Positions 7,066 through 9,410 of a stretch of 9,410 bases of DNA are shown one piece after another; positions within the stretch are counted from its first letter, which is position 1; each line of letters begins with the position of its first letter. Origin of the DNA: Pseudomonadota bacterium (GTDB lineage: Bacteria; Pseudomonadota; Alphaproteobacteria; Rhizobiales; Aestuariivirgaceae); contig JAEKFU010000503.1 of NCBI GenBank assembly GCA_016522385.1, positions 1-9,410 on the forward strand, in the 5' to 3' direction. The notes under the pieces are model-generated. The model was not told the origin of the DNA and did not search any database. It was given only the letters and a program-made list of their open reading frames with translations. Both the position numbers and the translations under genes were made by a program.

Positions 7066-7163
7066 CGAACGGTCCTACAGCCATATGATGGAGCGGCTAG
7101 AACACGCCTTCACCGCAGACATGCATCTTGCCATATTCGTTCGTCCGGGTCTCAAGCGCATCA

Positions 7164-7189
7164 AACCGACCCCGCGGCGTGGGGCGGTT
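7164..7189. repeat. GC-rich stem-loop in the leader of the MFS gene
   Basis: AACCG (7164-7168), one bulged A, then CCCC (7170-7173) pair with GGGG-CGGTT (7181-7189) around a 7-nt loop. That makes nine base pairs with one bulge. It lies about 100 nt upstream of the MFS start. On the minus strand only a short T-run (TTT) follows. It could be a leader hairpin, an attenuator, or a weak terminator for transcripts arriving from rnd. Confidence 0.45.
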
Positions 7190-7287
7190 CATTACCAAAT
7201 CCATGCATTGTCTGACGAATGGAAACGATAAGGTAGTCGAATTTGAATGAGATGATCTGTCCTCTTATCCCTCACACCAGCGTTTGT

Positions 7288-7325
7288 AGCCGGTAACCAG
7301 GGCTAACGCTCTAGCGTCTCTGGCT
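7288..7325. repeat. Imperfect palindrome in the rnd-MFS gap
   Basis: CCAG (7297-7300) and GCTA (7302-7305) face TAGC (7312-7315) and CTGG (7320-7323). An alternative centre, ACGCT-CT-AGCGT, covers 7306-7317, and AGCC/GGCT lie at the outer edges. It could be an operator or a 3' structure of rnd. No T-run is seen. Confidence 0.3.
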
Positions 7326-7447
7326 CTAGTTTAGCGGGACATGCCCGGTAAATGCTGAAACTGTGTCGTAGTATTGGCCGAACTGCGATGAATGCGATTG
7401 CGCTTACCGAACGAAAAAGAGCAATGCGGGGCAATTTCGATCGACAG

Positions 7448-8632
7448 CTATTCGGCCGCCTTCAGCTTCGACAGGGCCTCGGCCAGCGGAATGATTGCCG
7501 CTTGTTTATGCTGCAATCCAAGCGCCATGTGGCCTTCCTTGATTTCAAGCGCGATATCGCCGAATACCCGGCGCCGCCAGCCCTGCATGGCGGGAACGTT
7601 TTTGAACTGGCCGGCAGCGATTTTTTCAATATCGGCGCTATTGGCAATCAGCTTCGGTGCAATGCCCTCCCGCTCTGCAATTATCTTGAGAGCCAGTTTT
7701 AGCACTTCGGCTGCTGCTGATGTGCCCTCAGGCTGATTGGGCTTGCCATTTTCGACGTCAGGGATCTTGGCTGGATCGATCTGAAGTCCCGTGCGTACCG
7801 CATTGAGCAATTCATCGGTGATGTTGGAATTGGCATAGCCTCGCGGCAAAGCCCGCAATTTCTTCATCGCTCCAGGATCGCTGGGTTGCTGAATGGCAAG
7901 TTCGACAAGTGCGTCATCCTTGATGACCCGGTTGCGCGGCACATTGCGCGTTTGTGCTTCGCGCTCGCGCCATGCCGCAACCGCCATAAGGACACCTACT
8001 TGCTTCTTCTTGCGCGCCCGGAACTTGATCCGCTGCCAGGCATTGTCCGGCGCAACCGCATAGGTTTCCGGAGACGTCAGGATGGCCATTTCCTCATCGA
8101 GCCAAGGCTCACGACCTGATCTGTCCAGTTGGCTCTTGAGTTTTGCGTAAACTACCCTCAGATGGGTGACGTCAGACAGCGCATAGGCCAGTTGTTTCTT
8201 GGTTAGCGGCCGATGTGACCAATCGGTGAACCGCGACGATTTGTCGACCTCGCCGCCGGCAAGCCGCTTCACCAATGCCTCATAGCCCACCTGATCACCA
8301 AAACCACATACCATGGCGGCAATTTGGGTATCGAATAGCGGCTTTGGGATGATGCAGCCGAGGTGGTGGATGATTTCCACATCTTGACGGGCTGCGTGAA
8401 ACACCTTGATCACGGTTTCATTGGCCATCAGATCGAAAAACGTCCTGAGATCCATGTCGGCCGCTAGCGGATCGATAATCGCTTCGTGATCTCGACCGGC
8501 GATTTGCAGCAAGCACAATTCGGGCCAGTAGGTGTGCTCGCGCATGAATTCGGTATCAACGGTGACAAATTCATCGCCCTCAAGGGCAGCACACAAGTCG
8601 TTCAGCGCTTGTGTCGTTTCAATAATTTCCAT
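7448..8632 (-). CDS. rnd: Ribonuclease D (DEDDy 3'-5' exoribonuclease with HRDC domain)
   Basis: A 394-residue cytoplasmic enzyme that trims 3' ends of tRNA precursors and other structured RNAs. The DEDDy exonuclease domain fills about residues 1-190 with every catalytic residue present: D26 and E28 in Val-Asp-Thr-Glu-Phe, D84 in His-Ala-Ala-Arg-Gln-Asp, and Y150 and D154 in Tyr-Ala-Leu-Ser-Asp. E. coli RNase D has D28, E30, D85, Y151 and D155, so the spacing agrees almost residue for residue. An HRDC domain follows at about 208-290 (Ala-Trp-Arg-Glu-Arg-Glu, then Pro-Arg-Asn-Arg), and the remaining hundred residues match the second helical domain. The length is near the family's usual 375-390. 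GGAG (8638-8641, minus strand) lies 5 nt before the ATG. The MFS gene upstream ends 67 bp away on the same strand, so the two may be co-transcribed. Confidence 0.96.
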   Translation of the reverse strand: MEIIETTQALNDLCAALEGDEFVTVDTEFMREHTYWPELCLLQIAGRDHEAIIDPLAADMDLRTFFDLMANETVIKVFHAARQDVEIIHHLGCIIPKPLFDTQIAAMVCGFGDQVGYEALVKRLAGGEVDKSSRFTDWSHRPLTKKQLAYALSDVTHLRVVYAKLKSQLDRSGREPWLDEEMAILTSPETYAVAPDNAWQRIKFRARKKKQVGVLMAVAAWREREAQTRNVPRNRVIKDDALVELAIQQPSDPGAMKKLRALPRGYANSNITDELLNAVRTGLQIDPAKIPDVENGKPNQPEGTSAAAEVLKLALKIIAEREGIAPKLIANSADIEKIAAGQFKNVPAMQGWRRRVFGDIALEIKEGHMALGLQHKQAAIIPLAEALSKLKAAE

Positions 8633-8652
8633 GTTTGCTCCAGAATTACTCG

Positions 8653-8671
8653 CACAGAACCTGAGTCTGTG
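8653..8671. repeat. Short inverted repeat just upstream of rnd
   Basis: CACAGA (8653-8658) and TCTGTG (8666-8671) form a 6-bp stem with a 7-nt loop, in the 67-bp gap between the partial MFS gene and rnd and about 20 nt before the rnd start. It may be a binding site or a leader hairpin. Confidence 0.3.
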
Positions 8672-8699
8672 TTCGAAATCAACCTAACAGTTGACTTTG

Positions 8700-9410
8700 T
8701 CAGGATTTTTTTGACGGCGTACGGGCCAGCCGGAAGATCACTGGCGAAGTTCTGAGCAGTGCTGTGAAGCGGCCGCGCGCCCTTTCCGGCCGGCTGCGAG
8801 CTCGCATACGCCACAGGGTGAGACCGACAAGCAAGAGATGAATGACGCTGGTATAGGTGAAAAACGACGCGGTGCCGAAGATCTTCATGACCCAGGCTAC
8901 GGCAAAGGGCCCGGCGGCCGCGCCGATTGAATAGAAAAAGCTCAACCCCGCAGCAACCAGCACATATTGTCCGTCCTCGGCCCGATCATTGGCGTGCGCC
9001 GCCGACAGCGAATAGAGCGGCAGCGAAAATGCGCCGAAGGCAAAGATGCCCATGTTGAGCAGCAACTGATCGCCCCCGGCCGCTCTCGACAAAAATAGTC
9101 CAGCAGCCGCTGCACCAAGCGTGGCAGTAATGAATACATAACGTCGGTCAAGCCGATCCGACATCCACCCCAATGGGTACTGCAGGACGGCACCGCCGAT
9201 AATGCCAGCGCTCATGAACACTGCCACCTCCGCCGTATCAAGGCCCGCTTCTTTGGCGAACAGCGGCCCAATGGTCCTGAAAGCACTGTTGGTCAGCCCA
9301 ATGGTGATGCAACCGAGACAGGCGAGCGGCGAGATGAGCCAGATCGTCTTCAGATCGAATCTGAACTGTTCCGGCGGCTTTGGATTGGAGCGGTCTGCGA
9401 GGGAGACCGG
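8700..9410 (-). CDS. MFS transporter, YcaD-like, C-terminal half (partial, cut by window edge)
   Basis: The frame enters from the right edge without a stop and ends at TGA 8700-8702, giving the last 236 residues of an inner-membrane carrier. It covers the end of the central loop and hydrophobic segments 7-12. Gln-Tyr-Pro-Leu-Gly-Trp-Met-Ser-Asp-Arg is the second-half MFS loop motif. Leu-Pro-Leu-Tyr-Ser-Leu, Ala-His-Ala-Asn-Asp and Tyr-Ser-Ile-Gly-Ala-Ala all match the complete MFS protein at 5812-7065, so the two are paralogues. A conserved tail motif (Thr-Ser followed by an aromatic and Leu) is shared, but here the tail is basic and ends Pro-Ser-Lys-Lys-Ser, while the other tail is acidic. 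The lysine codons fall in a run of seven A on the minus strand (8706-8712). The substrate is unknown. Confidence 0.9.
   Translation of the reverse strand, partial: PVSLADRSNPKPPEQFRFDLKTIWLISPLACLGCITIGLTNSAFRTIGPLFAKEAGLDTAEVAVFMSAGIIGGAVLQYPLGWMSDRLDRRYVFITATLGAAAAGLFLSRAAGGDQLLLNMGIFAFGAFSLPLYSLSAAHANDRAEDGQYVLVAAGLSFFYSIGAAAGPFAVAWVMKIFGTASFFTYTSVIHLLLVGLTLWRMRARSRPERARGRFTALLRTSPVIFRLARTPSKKS

Larger units (their letters stand above)
7066..7447. other. Gap of 382 bp between rnd and the MFS gene
   Basis: No gene is supported on either strand. The gap holds the palindrome near 7288-7325, the GC-rich stem-loop 7164-7189, a small CGGG-ACATG-CCCG hairpin (about 7335-7347) and two copies of CCGGTAA (7290-7296 and 7345-7351). 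Its size and structures suggest that the MFS gene has its own promoter and leader rather than depending on read-through from rnd; no -35/-10 pair is clear. Confidence 0.4.

Noticed and set aside
7352..7736. Plus-strand frames overlapping the end of rnd
   Set aside because: They are antisense to the well-supported ribonuclease D frame and show no motif or ribosome binding site.
8706..8712. Run of seven A (minus strand) as a programmed frameshift site in the partial MFS gene
   Set aside because: It lies four codons before the natural stop, encodes an ordinary Lys-Lys, and no stimulatory structure or useful alternative frame was seen.

Overview
The window looks like ordinary chromosome from an alphaproteobacterium, most likely of the Hyphomicrobiales (Rhizobiales) type. 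This rests on three things: the two MFS carriers resemble the YcaD-like carriers usual in that group; the serine hydrolase follows the plan of the Ochrobactrum D-aminopeptidase; and the right half has the GC-rich third positions expected there. The organism call is inference from protein style, since no 16S rRNA or other marker is present. I saw no tRNA, rRNA, CRISPR array, intact insertion sequence or phage gene.

Left part (1-3761), all on the plus strand. The tail of an unrecognised gene (1-219) is followed by a complete amidase-signature hydrolase (330-1754) and a three-domain serine hydrolase of the D-aminopeptidase/class C beta-lactamase family (2091-3761). The last two both have an AAAGGGG ribosome binding site. 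Together they suggest an accessory function in cleaving small amides or D-amino-acid peptides. A gap of about 336 bp separates them; it holds a nested inverted repeat just after the amidase stop and a doubtful minus-strand reading frame.

Middle part (3762-5801). A small secreted lytic transglycosylase (3912-4418) runs on the minus strand, convergent with the serine hydrolase, with an 11-bp inverted repeat between them. A stretch of about 600 bp with no convincing gene follows. Then comes a plus-strand hydratase of the MhpD/fumarylacetoacetate hydrolase fold (5016-5801), without any other ring-cleavage pathway gene nearby.

Right part (5812-9410), all on the minus strand. Reading leftward from the window edge these are the C-terminal half of an MFS carrier (8700-9410), ribonuclease D (7448-8632), a 382-bp gap with two inverted repeats, and a second, complete MFS carrier (5812-7065). 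The two carriers are paralogues that flank rnd. Ribonuclease D is the housekeeping anchor of the window; the left and middle genes look like accessory metabolism and cell-wall functions.

Nothing here amounts to a clear new multi-gene system. The best leads are the unusual D-aminopeptidase-like enzyme beside an amidase, the MFS paralogues with oppositely charged tails, and several unexplained inverted repeats in the gaps.
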